Assembly: GCF_900007165.1 (NCBI RefSeq)
Contig: NZ_CYGY02000010.1
Coordinates: 62,001 to 126,000, forward strand
DNA: 64,000 nucleotides
Direction: 5' to 3'
DNA from: Paraburkholderia piptadeniae
GTDB taxonomy: Bacteria; Pseudomonadota; Gammaproteobacteria; Burkholderiales; Burkholderiaceae
Made by a program: the position numbers and the translations under genes. This document shows, one piece after another, positions 17,545 to 26,151 of this stretch. The notes beneath the pieces are model-generated. The model saw only the letters and a list, made by a program, of their open reading frames with translations, ran no database searches and had not been told where the DNA came from. Each line of letters starts with the position of its first letter. Within the stretch, counting starts at the first letter, position 1.

Positions 17545-18057
17545 TTACTGGCCGCTCAATAGCAGGTCGCACGCATCGGACGCGCAAGGTGCAACCGACG
17601 GCAATGTCAACGAGGGCCAGGGGCGGCGTTCGGCGGCGATGAAATCTTCGACGCGCTTCAATATCTGCCAGAACGCGTATTCGAACGCGCCCGAAGCGGA
17701 GCGCGCGGACGGCGTCAGCGTCCAGTGAAGCAATTGCGGGCGGCCGTGAAACGCGCGCATGTCGACGCGCGACGACTCTTCGCACAAGGTAATGACGAAG
17801 TCCATGTGCGGCGCCCATTCGCTCGTGAACTCCAGCCAGCTCTTCGGATTGAGCAGCTCCAGGCTGGAAAAACCATGACGCAACTCTCCCATTGCCGCCG
17901 CGTGGACTTTGTCGGCGGGTTCGAGACCTGCGCTGAAAGCGTCGAAATGCAATCCATCCAGCTCGCGTAGCAAGGCTTCCGCCAAGATGCTAAGCGCTGC
18001 GTTGTCCCGGCAGAGGAACAGCACCCTTTGTTTTCTGGTCACCCTATACCCCGTCAT
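17545..18057 (-). CDS. LMW protein-tyrosine-phosphatase/ArsC-fold protein lacking the catalytic Arg
   Basis: This protein of 170 residues has the low-molecular-weight phosphatase fold shared with thioredoxin-type arsenate reductases. The expected active-site loop is C-X5-R-S, but here it reads CRDNAALS, so Leu replaces the essential Arg. The later family features are recognisable: SAGLEPADKVHAAAM, KSWLEF, MDFVITLCEES, and QLLHWTLTPSA, where the usual Asp-Pro general-acid position is also changed. It is therefore unlikely to be a normal phosphatase. It may bind a ligand or partner. No ars genes are nearby. The start MTGYRV is chosen by homology; its ribosome-binding site is weak. Confidence 0.75.
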   Translation of the reverse strand: MTGYRVTRKQRVLFLCRDNAALSILAEALLRELDGLHFDAFSAGLEPADKVHAAAMGELRHGFSSLELLNPKSWLEFTSEWAPHMDFVITLCEESSRVDMRAFHGRPQLLHWTLTPSARSASGAFEYAFWQILKRVEDFIAAERRPWPSLTLPSVAPCASDACDLLLSGQ

Positions 18058-18332
18058 GCAAATCTTATTTTTTGCGGGATTCTGAGCGCGCAGTTTTTCA
18101 TATTGGTGACAGAATCCCAATCGTCCATCTGACTCGCCGCAAGACCAATTAGGTATCACGCCAATTTGACTTCTGCCAACCAGCGTTAACGATAATCAAA
18201 CGATTCAATACGGGATTTGCGCCGCCAGAGCTTTCGCTCCTCACGATGTGGAATGCGAGGCGGGAAGAAGTGCAGCGCCCACGCCACAATAGAACCACGT
18301 GGTGAACCAAGGCGCTGCGCGAAGAGAGATCG

Positions 18333-18737
18333 TTACTTGACGATCGCGAGCAGTTCGACTTCGAACGTCAGATCGCTGTTCGGCGGGATCGGGCCGACGC
18401 CGCGCGAGCCGTAAGCCGTTGCGGCCGGGCAGGTCAGCTTCGCCTTCTCGCCCACTTTCATCGTGGCGACGCCTTGCGTCCAGCAGGGAATCACGCGGCC
18501 GAGCGGAAATTCTGCCGGACCGCCGTGCTTGGCCGAGCTGTCGAACTCCGTGCCGTTCGCGAGCGTGCCGCGGTAGTTGACGCGCACGACATCGGCGGCC
18601 GTGGGTTGCGGGCCGCTTCCCTGCGTCAGGTGTTCGACGACGACGCCCGAGGGCAGCTTTTCCGTCGATGCAGCTTGAGCGGTGAGCGCCGTTGACGCGA
18701 GCGCGGCTGCGGCGAGCAGGGCAACAACTGATTTCAC
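18333..18737 (-). CDS. Exported FKBP-type peptidyl-prolyl isomerase
   Basis: This is an FKBP-type cis-trans prolyl isomerase of 134 residues with a signal peptide (MKSVVALLAAAALASTALTAQA), so it acts in the periplasm. The FKBP core has VRVNYRGTLANGTEFDSS, FPLGRVIPCWTQGVATMKVGEKAKLTCPA (split here by positions about 78-107) and the closing GPIPPNSDLTFEVELL. The usual IPGW Gly is a Cys (IPCW), a common variant. The ribosome-binding site AGGAGA precedes the ATG. It is a single gene. Confidence 0.92.
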   Translation of the reverse strand: MKSVVALLAAAALASTALTAQAASTEKLPSGVVVEHLTQGSGPQPTAADVVRVNYRGTLANGTEFDSSAKHGGPAEFPLGRVIPCWTQGVATMKVGEKAKLTCPAATAYGSRGVGPIPPNSDLTFEVELLAIVK

Positions 18738-18941
18738 GCGAATCTCCTTGGTTTAAAAAAGCGAGCCTCATTCTAGCGGATCGAACCTATGCAGCCCGAG
18801 CGCTGAATCAAATCGCTACAAATGAAACCAGGGAGACGCGCTGCCGCGCAGCCATACGCGATCAACTGAAAACGCCCGTGACGGGCAGTGGCCAGTCACG
18901 GGCGCACGGCAGCCACCCGACGCGAGCGGCGTGCCGTTGCG

Positions 18942-19475
18942 TCAGACCTTCGGAAAATCCACGACGGTATCGTTCACGCGATTGAACAGGTTCGTGAACG
19001 TGATGTCGGCGATTGCGAGCAGCGTCTCGACGATCTGCTGGTTGCTATAGCCCGCGGCCTTCACGGTATCGACGACTTCGACGGGCACGGTGCCGCGCGT
19101 CGTGAACACCGTGCGCGCAAACGCTGCGATTGCATTCAGATGCGCGTCGGCGGAATCGCGCCCTTCGCGCAGCGCGGCGATATCGTCGGCCGCGATGCCG
19201 GCCTTGCGGGCCGCCAGCGAGTGAGCCGCGAGACAGTAATCACAATCGGCGACGCCGCTGATCGCGAGCTTGACGGCTTCCACTTCCTTGCGCGACAGCG
19301 CACCCTTGCTCAGCGCGTCGCCCGTGGTCAGCACGACTTGCAGTGCAGCGGGGCTGTTCGTGCCGATGTCGACATACGCATTCGGCACCATGCCGACAGC
19401 GCGCTTGATGCCCGCAAAAAGATCGGCGGCCTGGCCGGTGGCTTCGCTGACGGTTTGGCTATTGAGACGTCCCAT
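18942..19475 (-). CDS. AhpD-like carboxymuconolactone-decarboxylase family protein
   Basis: This protein of 177 residues is in the CMD/AhpD fold family. The redox motif CDYC, followed by LAAHSLAARKAG, is the AhpD-type CxxC active site, so a peroxidase or alkylhydroperoxidase-like role is likely. Other family residues are AVKLAISGVADC and the C-terminal helix with NLFNRVNDTVVDFP. The start at MGRLNSQTV is supported by TGGAG upstream, in preference to a longer open frame. Its electron donor is not encoded nearby. Confidence 0.88.
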   Translation of the reverse strand: MGRLNSQTVSEATGQAADLFAGIKRAVGMVPNAYVDIGTNSPAALQVVLTTGDALSKGALSRKEVEAVKLAISGVADCDYCLAAHSLAARKAGIAADDIAALREGRDSADAHLNAIAAFARTVFTTRGTVPVEVVDTVKAAGYSNQQIVETLLAIADITFTNLFNRVNDTVVDFPKV

Positions 19476-19700
19476 GATGTGCTCCAGAGAATTGACCGAA
19501 GGGTGGTTGCGTGACGGTGTCAACGCATGGAAGCCATTCTAGGAACGAACGATGCTGCGATGAATGCCGGTTCAAATCAGCTTTATGCTCGAACGGCTCA
19601 TCCGCATTTCAGCGCTTCTCTGCTAGCTTCTCTGCTATATTCGTGCGAAATTTGCCCAGCCGGATTGACCAGCCACGAAGCTGTCAGCGGGAGCGCCGTC

Positions 19701-20600
19701 ATGAGCACTCAGCGGATCATGCGTATCACGAGGCGACTTGCGTTCATGGTCCTCGCGCTTTTGGGCCTGTCGCTCGGCGCGCTGACATGGGCCGACGACA
19801 ACGCCACGGCGCTCAGGGACAAGTACGATGCGCTCGCGCCGCAACTCAAGTCGAACGCTTTTCATCGCCCGATCCATCTCGACTCGGAAGAAACGCAGAG
19901 CACGTTGAAGGGCGATATCTACGCCGTCGTCGATTACCCGTTCGAGCTCGTCAACAGCGCGCTCAACGATCCGCAGCAAGGCCCCGCCAACTGGTGCGAA
20001 GTGCTGATCCTGCATCTGAACACGAAGTACTGTCACGCTGCTTCAGGCAGCAACGGCGCGATCATCAGCATGAACGTGGGCAAGAAGACGGAACAGGAAC
20101 TCGGCGACACGTACCGTGTGCAGTTCAACTACCGTTCGGTGGCGACGGGCCCCGACTACTTCCAGGTCGAACTGAGCGCGGCGACGGGACCGCTCAGCAC
20201 AAAGGACTATCGCATCGTGCTCGAAGCCGCCGACATCGGCAATGGGCGCACCTTCCTGCATCTCACCTACTCGTATGGATTCGGCACAGCAGGGCGCATC
20301 GCGATGAAGGCCTATCTCGCGACGATAGGCAGCGGGAAAGTGGGCTTCACGAAGGCGCCGGACGGCGATTACATCGGCGGCGTGCGCGGGCTCGTCGAAC
20401 GCAATACGATGCGCTATTACCTCGCCATCGACGCGTATCTGGCTTCGCTCGCGATGCCCGCCGACAAGCGCGTCGCTCGACGCTTCGCAACATGGTTCGA
20501 TGCAACCGAGCAGTACCCGCGCCAGTTGCACGAGCTCGACCGGCAAGAGTACCTTGAAATGAAGAAGAACGAGCACCGGCGCCAGCAAACGGCGCAATAG
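19701..20600 (+). CDS. Exported hypothetical protein
   Basis: This protein of 299 residues has a signal peptide (basic RIMRITRR, then LAFMVLALLGLSLGALTWA, cut before DD) and is probably periplasmic. The mature domain alternates short beta strands and loops, including IYAVVDYPFELVNSAL, WCEVLILHLNTKYC and RTFLHLTYSYGFG. These recall START/SRPBCC-like lipid-binding domains, but the match is not strong enough for a name. Two Cys may form a disulphide. It ends in a charged helix (YLEMKKNEHRRQQ). GGGAG precedes the ATG. No operon partner is seen. Confidence 0.75.
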   Translation: MSTQRIMRITRRLAFMVLALLGLSLGALTWADDNATALRDKYDALAPQLKSNAFHRPIHLDSEETQSTLKGDIYAVVDYPFELVNSALNDPQQGPANWCEVLILHLNTKYCHAASGSNGAIISMNVGKKTEQELGDTYRVQFNYRSVATGPDYFQVELSAATGPLSTKDYRIVLEAADIGNGRTFLHLTYSYGFGTAGRIAMKAYLATIGSGKVGFTKAPDGDYIGGVRGLVERNTMRYYLAIDAYLASLAMPADKRVARRFATWFDATEQYPRQLHELDRQEYLEMKKNEHRRQQTAQ

Positions 20601-20660
20601 GTATTGCGTGTTCTTCCACGCGGCGTGGGACTGCAGAAGCCGGGCGATAAAGCTGTCCGG

Positions 20661-20879
20661 CTAGTCCCAGTTTTCATCGATCCATTCGATCGCCCACGTT
20701 CGCGCGCATGTCACCGCGTCCGATTCGTCGACGAATGAATCGATGTCGCCCGATTGATGCACTTCGGCGGGCGTATGCGCCGTCGCCGCTCGAGTGAGCT
20801 TGGCCTGGGCGACGTAGTGACCGTCTTCGTCGTGCCTCGCCCGGCAGTCGATGCGAAATCCCTTGTAGTCGAAGTGCAT
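20661..20879 (-). CDS. Small acidic hypothetical protein
   Basis: This soluble protein of 72 residues is not one I can name. It begins MHFDYKGFRIDCRARHDEDG, has a central strand-like YVAQAKLTR, and ends in a charged Trp-rich helix (TWAIEWIDENWD). AGGAGG lies seven nt before the ATG, which argues that it is translated; the longer upstream frame is not needed. It converges on the exported protein gene. The sequence looks like small conserved Burkholderia proteins of unknown function. Confidence 0.68.
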   Translation of the reverse strand: MHFDYKGFRIDCRARHDEDGHYVAQAKLTRAATAHTPAEVHQSGDIDSFVDESDAVTCARTWAIEWIDENWD

Positions 20880-21345
20880 GGCAAGCCTCCTGCAGCGAAG
20901 AAAGTGCGATGCAATCCGGGGCTGGGTTTCTCCCGGCGGATGACGGCATCGTAGCATGGCAAATCGCCCGCCAGGCCTTTGTCTATGTGCCCATCGACAC
21001 ACGCAGCCGTGCGTTGCAGACCGCGTTCGCCCTGTTGCGTTCCGCGCTTGCGCCGCCGCTCGCCGATTCGGCCCTCGTGGCATATGGAAAAGCTGCAATC
21101 CGCGTGACGGACTTTCATGGTAGACGCGCGGCGCTTCTGACATGCCGCGTGCGCGATGCGGCTTCCGGAGCCCAACGAACCGCGCGCGAACTCGCTGAAA
21201 AATCAGCGTTTTCCGGCATTGCGCGGCGGCTCATGTTCAGGGTTTGAAAGCTCGCCGGATGCGTGGTTGGAATGGCCGTTGCTGTGTCTGCTTACAAGAC
21301 AGACGACCAACCGCAAACAGCGACGGACCAATCAGGGGGAGCAGC
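20880..21345. other. Non-coding stretch between divergent genes
   Basis: These 466 bp separate the small acidic protein from the receiver-domain gene. An open frame at 20909-21247 on the + strand would encode 112 residues, but it lacks a ribosome-binding site and any family resemblance, so it is not called. I see no repeats, RNA gene or strong terminator. Confidence 0.4.
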
Positions 21346-21816
21346 ATGCGCAACACGAGCTTCAGGCCAACGCGAAATCGCATATGGACGGCAGCGCGCT
21401 TCGCCGCGCATTCGATCCCGCCACGCGTACTCGTCGTGGACGATTTCATCGATTCGGCCGACTCGCTGGCTGCCTTTCTCGCCAGCACCGGCTTCGACAC
21501 GCACGTCGCCTACAACGGTTGCGACGCGCTGAAGATCGTGAACGAATGGCATCCCGACGGTGTCGTGCTCGACGTCGCGATGCCGTGCGTGTCGGGGCTC
21601 GCTGTCGCAAGGACATTGCGCGCGTCGCCCGAGACCGCGTCGGTGCCGCTGCTTGCGTACACGGCCTATGAAACCGACGACAACTTCGACGAGCTTCGCG
21701 CCGGCGGTTTCGACGCCGTCTGCGCAAAGCCCGTCGATCCCATGATGATCGTAAAGATCCTGACGCTGCTGATAGGCACAGCGCCGACGAACCGCACCTC
21801 TTCGCTCGACTCGTAA
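21346..21816 (+). CDS. Stand-alone response-regulator receiver protein
   Basis: This protein of 156 residues consists of a CheY-like receiver domain (about 27-150) after a basic N-terminal extension. Conserved features are the acidic pair in VLVVDDF, the phospho-acceptor Asp in GVVLDVAMP, the Thr/Ser switch region in LAYTAYE and the Lys in CAKPVDP. There is no output domain, so it would act through protein contact, for example on a hybrid kinase or as a phosphate relay. A strong GGGGGAG ribosome-binding site precedes the ATG. No kinase gene lies next to it. Confidence 0.88.
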   Translation: MRNTSFRPTRNRIWTAARFAAHSIPPRVLVVDDFIDSADSLAAFLASTGFDTHVAYNGCDALKIVNEWHPDGVVLDVAMPCVSGLAVARTLRASPETASVPLLAYTAYETDDNFDELRAGGFDAVCAKPVDPMMIVKILTLLIGTAPTNRTSSLDS

Positions 21817-21906
21817 AGCGGTGCCACGGCAGCGCTCCCCTTGTTCCACTTGTAACCGCCCAACGCTCCCGCTAATCTGACGCGCATCCCGTTGCGGAGC
21901 GCGCAC

Positions 21907-23466
21907 ATGAGCAAGCTACGAAGTCTTCTCGCGGCCTTCACCGTCGCATTGCTGACTTCGTGCGCAAGCTTGCCGCCGCAGACGGACCGCGTCGAGACGC
22001 ATGCCGTCGCCGATACGCAGAACACGCGCCTTGCCAACGCGTTCACGCGGCAAGAGCAGCAGCACCCGGACGAAAGCGCGTTCCATCTGTTGCCCGACGC
22101 CGTCAATGCGCTCGTCGCGCGCCTCGTGCTCGCGCAAGCCGCCGATCGCACGCTCGATCTCCAGTACTACATCTGGCACGACGACCTGACGGGCCGCGCG
22201 CTGGGCGCTGCGGTGCTGCGCGCCGCCGATCGCGGCGTGCGCGTGCGCATCCTGCTCGACGACCTCGGCACCAACGCCGACGACAAGCTGCTGCTCGCGC
22301 TCGACTCGCATCCGAACGTGCAGATCCGCCTCTTCAACCCCGTCGCCAGCCGCACGTTCAAGAAGCTCGGCATGGCCACCGAGTTCTTTCGCGTGAACCG
22401 GCGCATGCACAACAAGTCGATGATCGCGGACAACGAAGGCGCGATACTCGGCGGGCGCAATATCGGCGACGAGTACTTCGGCGCGTCGACCGACGTCGCG
22501 TTCGGCGACCTCGATGTGCTCGTGCACGGCCCCGTGGTGCGCGACGTATCGACGGCATTCGACCTGTACTGGAACTCCGACGCGTCGTATCCCATCGCCA
22601 GCCTGATGGGCCGCAAAGCGGATGCCAACGCGCTCACGGAGGTTCGCGCGAAGCTCGACGCGTATCTCGCATCCGAGGAGAACAACCCGTACGTCGTCAA
22701 TGCGCGAGCGCGGCTCACGCAGGTGATCCATTCGCAGGACGCGGCGCAATTCTCGTGGGGCAAAGCCACGCTGCTCTACGACGACCCTGCGAAGATCACG
22801 CGCTCGCCGACCAACGCGCAAGGCCATCTGATGACGCAACTGAAGGCGCTCCACCTTCAGCCGGAGCATCGGATGCTCGTCGTCTCGCCTTATTTCGTGC
22901 CCGGAAAAGAAGGCGTCGCGTGGCTTACGGGACTCACGCACAATGGCGTGCGCGTGACCGTGCTGACCAACTCGCTCGCCGCCACGGATGTCGCCGCCGT
23001 GCACGCGGGCTATCAGCGCTACCGCAAGGCTTTGCTCGAAGCGGGCGTGCGGCTGTACGAACTCAAGCCCGTGGCCAGCGCGAATACCGGCGAGGACAAG
23101 AAGCATCTGTTCGGCTCGTCGAAGGCATCGCTGCACGCGAAGACCTATGTGTTCGATCGCGACACGCTCTTTATCGGCTCGATGAATCTCGATCCGCGTT
23201 CCGTCGAACTCAATACGGAAATCGGCGTGTATTGCGAAAGTGCGGCGGCCGCATCGCAAGTCGTCGATACGCTCGAGCCGAGCTTGGACCACATCGCATG
23301 GCGGCTAGAACTGCGACCGAATCCGAACGGCACGAACAGCATCGTGTGGATCGATACGGCGCCCGACGGCAGCACGAAAGTCCTCGACAGCGAGCCGGAC
23401 GTATCGGCGCTGCGCAAGGCGGGCGTCTGGCTGCTCGGCATACTGCCGATCGAATCGCAGTTGTAG
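21907..23466 (+). CDS. Phospholipase-D superfamily lipoprotein, cardiolipin synthase C-like
   Basis: This protein of 519 residues has two PLD (HKD) motifs. The first is MHNKSMIADNEGAILGG, with His168. The second is LHAKTYVFDRDTLFIGSMN, near residue 412. The N-terminus is a lipoprotein signal (TVALLTSC). The order and length match ClsC-type enzymes, which make cardiolipin from phosphatidylglycerol and phosphatidylethanolamine. Plain PLD activity cannot be ruled out. The start MSKLRS follows GCGGAG. It appears to be a single gene, and its stop is followed within 3 bp by a 13-bp tandem repeat. Confidence 0.88.
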   Translation: MSKLRSLLAAFTVALLTSCASLPPQTDRVETHAVADTQNTRLANAFTRQEQQHPDESAFHLLPDAVNALVARLVLAQAADRTLDLQYYIWHDDLTGRALGAAVLRAADRGVRVRILLDDLGTNADDKLLLALDSHPNVQIRLFNPVASRTFKKLGMATEFFRVNRRMHNKSMIADNEGAILGGRNIGDEYFGASTDVAFGDLDVLVHGPVVRDVSTAFDLYWNSDASYPIASLMGRKADANALTEVRAKLDAYLASEENNPYVVNARARLTQVIHSQDAAQFSWGKATLLYDDPAKITRSPTNAQGHLMTQLKALHLQPEHRMLVVSPYFVPGKEGVAWLTGLTHNGVRVTVLTNSLAATDVAAVHAGYQRYRKALLEAGVRLYELKPVASANTGEDKKHLFGSSKASLHAKTYVFDRDTLFIGSMNLDPRSVELNTEIGVYCESAAAASQVVDTLEPSLDHIAWRLELRPNPNGTNSIVWIDTAPDGSTKVLDSEPDVSALRKAGVWLLGILPIESQL

Positions 23467-23468
23467 CG

Positions 23469-23591
23469 GCGTTTTGCCACCGCGTTCTGCCAGCGCGTTC
23501 TGCCACCGCGTTCTGCCAGCGCGTTCTGCCAGCGCGTTCCACCAGCGCGTTCCACCAGCGCGTTCCACCACCGCGTTCCACCAGCGCGTTC
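23469..23591. repeat. 13-bp tandem repeat, about 9.4 copies
   Basis: Nine full and one partial copy of a 13-bp unit run head to tail, with consensus GCGTTCYRCCASC. The first five copies carry TGCCA and the later four CACCA, so two sub-variants form two blocks. The array starts just after the phospholipase gene stop. Thirteen is not a multiple of three, so all frames are translated in turn. No spacers are present, so this is not a CRISPR array. Confidence 0.95.
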
Positions 23592-23723
23592 CGCGGCACG
23601 TTTGCGCGGCATTCAGGTCGCCAATGCCTTTACGCGATCTTTACGCGCCGAACGCACATCTTTTGAAAATCTCGATGGCAGAGTGCCTAGAGTGCTTGCA
23701 TTTGGGCTCGCACCAGACGAGAC

Positions 23724-24356
23724 ATGCAAGAACAACAACACGCACGGCGTGCCCTCGCCAGCGCAAAGTGGAAATACACGCTTCTCAGGTTCGCGCTGAT
23801 GGCGGCAAGCCTCGCGCTATGCAGCGCGTTGCCGTTCGCGCATGCGCAAGCGGAAACCGCGCCCGCCGCCACCGATGCGTCCTTTCTGCCCGCGCCTGAA
23901 GATATCGTCGCGACGTTGCGCGCGCAGTTTCGCGTATCGGCTGCGGATGCGCTGACCATCGCGCAAGCCGTCCTCACGGAAGCAAACCGCTATTCGATGT
24001 CGCCCGTGCTGCTGTTGTCCGTGATGGCCGTCGAATCGGGATTCGATCCGCGCGCGGTGAGCACGCTCGGCGCGAGAGGCCTGATGCAGGTGCTGCCTGC
24101 CGCCCATCCGCGCGCCGTCGCCGACGTCAGGCAACTCGATGATCCCGCGATCAATGTGCGCATCGGTTCGTCGATCCTGCGCGGCTATCTCGACGAATCG
24201 GGCGGCGACATCGATGCCGCGCTCTTGCGCTATAGCGGCGGCGGCAAAGGCTACGCGCGCCGCGTCGCGCTGCGCATGCAGCGTTTCAATGCGACGTTGC
24301 GCGGCAATGGCAATGCGCAGCCGCTCGAAAAGGTGTCGCTAGGCGCGATCCGCTAG
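23724..24356 (+). CDS. Lytic transglycosylase (SLT domain)
   Basis: This is an exported peptidoglycan lytic transglycosylase of 210 residues. A signal peptide is predicted near residues 17-42. The SLT (goose-lysozyme-like) domain spans about 80-190. The catalytic Glu is in VMAVESGFDPRAVS, followed by the family's GARGLMQVLP and the Tyr/Ser site in RYSGGGKGYARRV. It cleaves glycan strands to give 1,6-anhydro products. The last 18 bp overlap the end of the convergent LysR gene. The ribosome-binding site is weak. Confidence 0.88.
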   Translation: MQEQQHARRALASAKWKYTLLRFALMAASLALCSALPFAHAQAETAPAATDASFLPAPEDIVATLRAQFRVSAADALTIAQAVLTEANRYSMSPVLLLSVMAVESGFDPRAVSTLGARGLMQVLPAAHPRAVADVRQLDDPAINVRIGSSILRGYLDESGGDIDAALLRYSGGGKGYARRVALRMQRFNATLRGNGNAQPLEKVSLGAIR

Positions 24357-25238
24357 CGTCATCAGCTGTTTCGCGAGTGCGTGCGCATGCGGCGTGAGCG
24401 CCGCAAAGTCCCGCGCGCACAAGTGCAGGCGCCGCGATGTCCAGGCTTCGGACAACGGCAAGATCGCGAGATTCGCGTCGCGCAGCGGCTGTGTGCACGC
24501 AGCAGGCAGAATCGCGATGCCGACGCCCGCTTCGATCAGCCGGCCGAGATCGGCGACGTTGCGCAGACGCACGCGGTATTGCATCTGCCGCCCGAGCCGC
24601 GATGCGCGCTCCGTAAGATGCCGCTCCAGCGCTGCATCGGAAAGGCCGACAAAGGCCTCGTCGACGATATCGGCGAACGCGACGCGCGCTTCGTTGGCAA
24701 TGCGATGCGCGCGGCTCGCGACAACCACCAGTTGATCGTCCGCGATCAGATATGTTTGCAGCGCGGCCAGATCGGCGATATCCGCGACGATGCCAAGGTC
24801 GGCGCGCCCTTCGGCCACGGCGCGCACGATGTCGGCGCTCGGCCGTTCGTCGATGTCGACGGAGAGATCGGGATGCGCGCTCAAGAAGCGGCAGAGCTGC
24901 TCGGGCAGAAACGATGCGAGGGCGGCCGTATTCGACATCAGATGCACGCGGCCTTTCAGGCCCGTCGCATAGCTGCGCAGCTCGCCGCGCATCTGCTCGA
25001 TCTGCCCGACGATCAGCCGCGCGTGACGCACGAGCGCCTCGCCTGCGGGCGTCGCGCGCACGCCGCGTCGCGTGCGTTCGAGCAACGGCGTGCCGAGCGC
25101 GGACTCCATGCCCGAAATGCGCTCGCTCGCCGAAGCAAGCGCGAGATGCATCGCCTGCGCGCCGCGCGTGAGGCTGCCGTGCTCGACGACCATCAGGAAT
25201 AGCCGCAGATCGGTAAGGTCAAAACGCGACGTCGTCAT
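24339..25238 (-). CDS. LysR-family transcriptional regulator
   Basis: This LysR-type regulator has 299 residues. The N-terminal winged HTH covers about 8-65 (LRLFLMVVEHGSLTRGAQAM, then SERISGMESALGTPLLERTR). The effector-binding domain follows from about 92. It is divergent from the TSUP transporter gene with a short gap, the usual arrangement for a LysR protein and its target, so control of that transporter is likely. The effector is unknown. Its 3' end overlaps the transglycosylase gene. Confidence 0.93.
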   Translation of the reverse strand: MTTSRFDLTDLRLFLMVVEHGSLTRGAQAMHLALASASERISGMESALGTPLLERTRRGVRATPAGEALVRHARLIVGQIEQMRGELRSYATGLKGRVHLMSNTAALASFLPEQLCRFLSAHPDLSVDIDERPSADIVRAVAEGRADLGIVADIADLAALQTYLIADDQLVVVASRAHRIANEARVAFADIVDEAFVGLSDAALERHLTERASRLGRQMQYRVRLRNVADLGRLIEAGVGIAILPAACTQPLRDANLAILPLSEAWTSRRLHLCARDFAALTPHAHALAKQLMTLADRA

Positions 25239-25301
25239 CTTCGGTTGGGGCGAACGCTGGCATCGGAGAATCCCGATTGTATCCGCGAAGCCGCCGCCGC
25301 T

Positions 25302-26072
25302 ATGATGCGTCGCATGAACGGTCTATTCCTTGTAGCGGGCGCGGGGCTGCTCGCAGGCGGCATGAACGCGCTGGCGGGTGGCGGCTCGTTCGTCACGCTT
25401 CCCGCATTGATTGCAGCGGGCGTGCCTTCGGTTCAGGCGAACGCTTCGAGCACTGTCGCGCTCTATCCCGGCGGCCTCGCGAGCGCGTGGGCGTATCGCG
25501 ACGGACTCGGGCCGATCGGCTCCGTGTCGTTGCGCGCGATGATTGTCACGACGCTGATCGGCGGTATTTGCGGCGCGTTGCTGTTGCTGCTCACGCCTGC
25601 AAAGACATTCGATTTCGTCGTGCCGTGGCTGCTGCTGTTCGCGACACTCGCGCTCGCATTCGGCCGGCGCTTCGGCGAATGGATGCGCGAGCGCTGGCAC
25701 ATCGGGCGAGCGGCCGTGCTCGTCATCCAGTTCGTGCTCGGCGTGTATGGCGGCTATTTCGGCGGCGCAGTCGGCATCATGATGATGGCCGTGTGGGGCC
25801 TGCTCGACAGCCGCGAACTGAAGCTGCTCAACGCGCCGCGCACGCTGCTCGTGAGCGCGGCCAACACGATGGCCGTCCTCGCGTTCATCGTCGCGCACGC
25901 GGTGCATTGGCCCGAGACTCTCGCGATGCTGATCGGCGCGACGCTCGGCGGATACGGCGGCGCACACGTGGGACGGCGCGCGCCCGCGCGCGTGATCCGC
26001 TACGGCACGCTGATGCTGACGGCGTGCATCACGATTGCTTTCTTCGTGCGCGCGTACGGTTCGGGAAAGTGA
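25302..26072 (+). CDS. TSUP/TauE-SafE family membrane transporter
   Basis: This integral membrane protein of about 256 residues belongs to the TSUP (TauE/SafE) family, which exports sulfite, organosulfonates or related anions. It shows the duplicated motif pair: the first half has GLLAGGMNALAGGGSFVTLP, with the family GGGS region, and the second has YGGYFGGAVGIMMMAVWGLL. About eight TM helices are expected. Three in-frame ATGs (25302, 25305, 25314) are possible and none has a strong ribosome-binding site. It is divergent from the LysR gene, which probably controls it. Confidence 0.87.
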   Translation: MMRRMNGLFLVAGAGLLAGGMNALAGGGSFVTLPALIAAGVPSVQANASSTVALYPGGLASAWAYRDGLGPIGSVSLRAMIVTTLIGGICGALLLLLTPAKTFDFVVPWLLLFATLALAFGRRFGEWMRERWHIGRAAVLVIQFVLGVYGGYFGGAVGIMMMAVWGLLDSRELKLLNAPRTLLVSAANTMAVLAFIVAHAVHWPETLAMLIGATLGGYGGAHVGRRAPARVIRYGTLMLTACITIAFFVRAYGSGK

Positions 26073-26151
26073 ACTGAGCCATCGCTAACATCGGCGCTGC
26101 ACGGCGATGATCGCGCCGTGCACGACGCCCGACCTTACGATGAACGGGCGC

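Noticed and set aside
20909..21247. Possible 112-residue gene on the + strand
   Set aside because: There is no ribosome-binding site, no family resemblance and no operon context.
23469..23591. Tandem repeat considered as a CRISPR array or as a repeat-protein gene on the minus strand
   Set aside because: The units are contiguous with no spacers and only 13 bp long, so it is not CRISPR. The repeated peptide on the minus strand is a result of the DNA repeat and has no start signal.
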